From the NCBI GenBank assembly GCA_035640715.1, contig DASQVO010000033.1, positions 1 to 33,141 of the forward strand: a stretch of 33,141 nucleotides of DNA, in the 5' to 3' direction. The DNA comes from DASQVO01 sp035640715. GTDB lineage: Bacteria > Actinomycetota > Actinomycetes > Streptosporangiales > Streptosporangiaceae. The translations under genes were made by a program, and so were the position numbers. Under the pieces are notes generated by a model that was not told where the DNA came from, did not search any database, and worked only from the letters and a program-made list of their open reading frames with translations. Shown here one piece after another: positions 31,390-33,141 of this stretch. Every line of letters starts with the position of its first letter. Position 1 is the first letter of the stretch.

Positions 31390-33141
31390 TCAGGTCCCCG
31401 CGTACGCGGTGGGAGCGGCGGCCGGTGACCCGGCCTGGTCAGTGCCCACGGCCGGCCCCGCGGTGGCCGCCCCGGCCGTGACGGCCTGTCCGGCGCCCGC
31501 GGCGCCGCGGGCCGCATCGATCGCCCACCAGACCGCCTCCGGGGTGGACGGGCAGGCGAGCTCGACGCTCCAGCCGGGCGGCCCGAACGCGGCGACTGCC
31601 TGCCGCAGGGCCTCGCGCACGCTGAACGCCTCCATCAAGGGTGGCTCGCCAACCGCCTTCGAGCCGTACACCACCCCGGACTCGGTCGCCCGCTCGAACA
31701 GGTGCACGTTGAACTGCGGGGGCATCTCGGAGAAGCTGGGGATCTTGTAGGTGCTCGCGGCCTGCGTAGCCAGCCTGCCCCGGTGCGGCCCGCCGGTGGA
31801 GTCCCAGAGCAGCTCCTCCAGGGTCAGCCAGCCGACGCCCTGGATGAAGCCGCCCTCGATCTGGCCGATGTCGATCAGCGGGGACAGGCTGTCGCCGACA
31901 TCGTGGACGATGTCCACGCGGCGCAGCTGATAGGCGCCGGTGAACCCGTCCACCTCGACCTCGGACGCCGCGGCGCCATAGGCGAAATACTTGAACGGCT
32001 CGCCCTGCATCCGCTCAGAGTCCCAGTGCAGCCCGGCCGTGCGGTAGAAGCCGGCCGCCCAGAGCTGGACGCGCTGGTGGTACGCGTCGTGCACCAGCTC
32101 AGCCCATGGGATCTGCCGGTCACCGAAGCCGAGGCCGGTGACGACACCGCCGGCGAAGCGCACGTCGCCGGGGTGGACGCTGAGCTGGCCGGCGGCGACA
32201 ACGGCCAGCCGCTCCCGGATCTGGTCGCAGGCGTTCTTGATCGCGCCGCCGTTGAGGTCGGAGCCGGAACTGGCCGCGGTGGCCGAGGTGTTCGGCACCT
32301 TGTCGGTGCGGGTCGGCGTCAGCCGCACCAAGCTCATCGGCACGCCGAGCGCGGTCGCCGCCACCTGGATCATCTTGGTGTGCAGGCCCTGGCCCATCTC
32401 GGTGCCGCCGTGGTTGATCAGTACCGAGCCGTCCTTGTAGACGTGCACGAGCGCGCCGGCCTGGTTGAAGGCTGTGAGGTTGAAGGAGATGCCGAACTTG
32501 ACCGGGGTGATGGCCAGCCCGCGCTTGGTGTCCGGGTGCGCGTCGTTGAACGCGGCCACCTCGGCCTGGCGCCGGGCGAAGTCGCTGCGCTCGGTGAGGA
32601 TCGACCAGATCGCCTCGATCCGCTCGGCGTGCCGCACCGCCTGACCGTACGGGGTGGCCTGGCCGGGCGCGTAGAAGTTCCGGCGGCGTAGCTCGTCAGG
32701 CTCGACACCGAGCAGCGGCGCGCAGCGGCCAAGGATGTCCTCGATGACGATCATGCCCTGCGGGCCACCGAAGCCGCGGAACGCGGTATTCGAGGCCCGG
32801 TTGGTCTTGGCCACGCGGCCGTGGACCTCGATGTCGGGGATCCAGTAGGCGTTGTCGATGTGGCACAGCGCCCGGGCCAGCACCGGCTCGGACAGGTCCA
32901 GGCTCCAGCCGCCGTTGCTGGTGAGCGTGGCGCGCAGCGCGCACAGCCGCTTGCGCTCGTCGAAACCCGCCTCCCAGGTCGCGTAGAACGGGTGCCGCTT
33001 GCCGGTCATGGTGATGTCCTGGGTGCGGTTGAGCCGCAGGCTCACCGGGCGCCCGGTGAGCGTGGCGCCGAGCGCGGCCACGGCGGCCAGCCCGTGCGGC
33101 TGGAACTCCTTGCCGCCGAACCCGCCGCCCATCCGCAGGCA
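31390..33141 (-). CDS. xdhB: Xanthine dehydrogenase molybdopterin subunit (5' end outside window)
   Basis: The C-terminal 583 residues of the large, molybdenum-binding subunit of xanthine dehydrogenase, which oxidises hypoxanthine and xanthine to urate. The frame runs off the window edge; the first residues (RMGGGFGGKEFQPHGLAAVAA) are the classic molybdopterin-binding motif. Others are NTAFRGFGGPQGM, HGGTEMGQGLHTKMIQVAA, TSATAASSGSDLNGGA, GQIEGGFIQGVGWLTLEE and the catalytic glutamate in KAVGEPPLMEAF. About 25 Ala/Gly/Pro-rich residues at the C-terminus are an addition. The FAD and iron-sulfur subunits are expected just outside the window. It heads the coupled xdhC-guaD genes seen here. Confidence 0.96.
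   Translation of the reverse strand, partial: CLRMGGGFGGKEFQPHGLAAVAALGATLTGRPVSLRLNRTQDITMTGKRHPFYATWEAGFDERKRLCALRATLTSNGGWSLDLSEPVLARALCHIDNAYWIPDIEVHGRVAKTNRASNTAFRGFGGPQGMIVIEDILGRCAPLLGVEPDELRRRNFYAPGQATPYGQAVRHAERIEAIWSILTERSDFARRQAEVAAFNDAHPDTKRGLAITPVKFGISFNLTAFNQAGALVHVYKDGSVLINHGGTEMGQGLHTKMIQVAATALGVPMSLVRLTPTRTDKVPNTSATAASSGSDLNGGAIKNACDQIRERLAVVAAGQLSVHPGDVRFAGGVVTGLGFGDRQIPWAELVHDAYHQRVQLWAAGFYRTAGLHWDSERMQGEPFKYFAYGAAASEVEVDGFTGAYQLRRVDIVHDVGDSLSPLIDIGQIEGGFIQGVGWLTLEELLWDSTGGPHRGRLATQAASTYKIPSFSEMPPQFNVHLFERATESGVVYGSKAVGEPPLMEAFSVREALRQAVAAFGPPGWSVELACPSTPEAVWWAIDAARGAAGAGQAVTAGAATAGPAVGTDQAGSPAAAPTAYAGT

Overview
This 33 kb window is very GC-rich and carries actinobacterial marker genes: a WhiB iron-sulfur regulator, glucosyl-3-phosphoglycerate synthase, a DUF5709 protein, an NhaA-thioredoxin fusion and many GTG starts. 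It most likely comes from a soil-type actinomycete of the Streptomyces/Streptosporangiales kind. The phylum is well supported and the family is a guess. No rRNA, tRNA, transposase or CRISPR array was recognised.

Layout. About 0.2-5 kb holds loosely connected genes: a Rho fragment (probable pseudogene), a GNAT acetyltransferase, an orphan MreB-like actin with a Mop/TOBE molybdate-binding gene behind it, a YbdK-type carboxylate-amine ligase and an acidic DUF5709 protein. An NhaA antiporter with a fused DsbA-like thioredoxin domain follows (4.9-6.9 kb). From 7 to 11.3 kb lies a regulatory patch: two closely similar receiver-only response regulators, a NarL/LuxR response regulator, an FCD ligand-binding domain without its DNA-binding half, small hypothetical proteins and a WhiB protein. 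From 11.3 to 15.7 kb an Lrp/AsnC regulator is divergent from a tight hppD-hmgA-fahA operon that takes 4-hydroxyphenylpyruvate to fumarate and acetoacetate. No maleylacetoacetate isomerase is seen. A strong hairpin and a perfect 50-bp direct repeat separate this operon from the convergent gpgS gene.

From 17 to 23 kb are a TfoX-N protein, a PfkB sugar kinase, a DUF2254 membrane protein, a MerA/lipoamide-dehydrogenase-like flavoprotein, an NAD kinase and a less GC-rich orphan gene. From 23.3 to 25.0 kb, mtnA is divergent from a class II aldolase gene. This pair resembles the 5'-deoxyadenosine/methylthioadenosine 'DHAP shunt', but the aldolase frame is broken by one base.

The right end (25-33 kb) is a purine/ureide catabolic region in two opposed blocks with a VapBC toxin-antitoxin pair between them. 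The plus-strand block has a gamma-glutamylcyclotransferase-like protein, an allantoinase with a large internal loss and two frame changes, a severely truncated hydantoin/allantoin racemase and an apparently complete allantoicase. The minus-strand block has the xanthine dehydrogenase large subunit (cut by the window edge), xdhC and guanine deaminase, which convert guanine through xanthine to urate. Three damaged genes within about 2.3 kb point either to decay of the ureide branch or to assembly errors in GC-rich DNA. Raw reads would decide.
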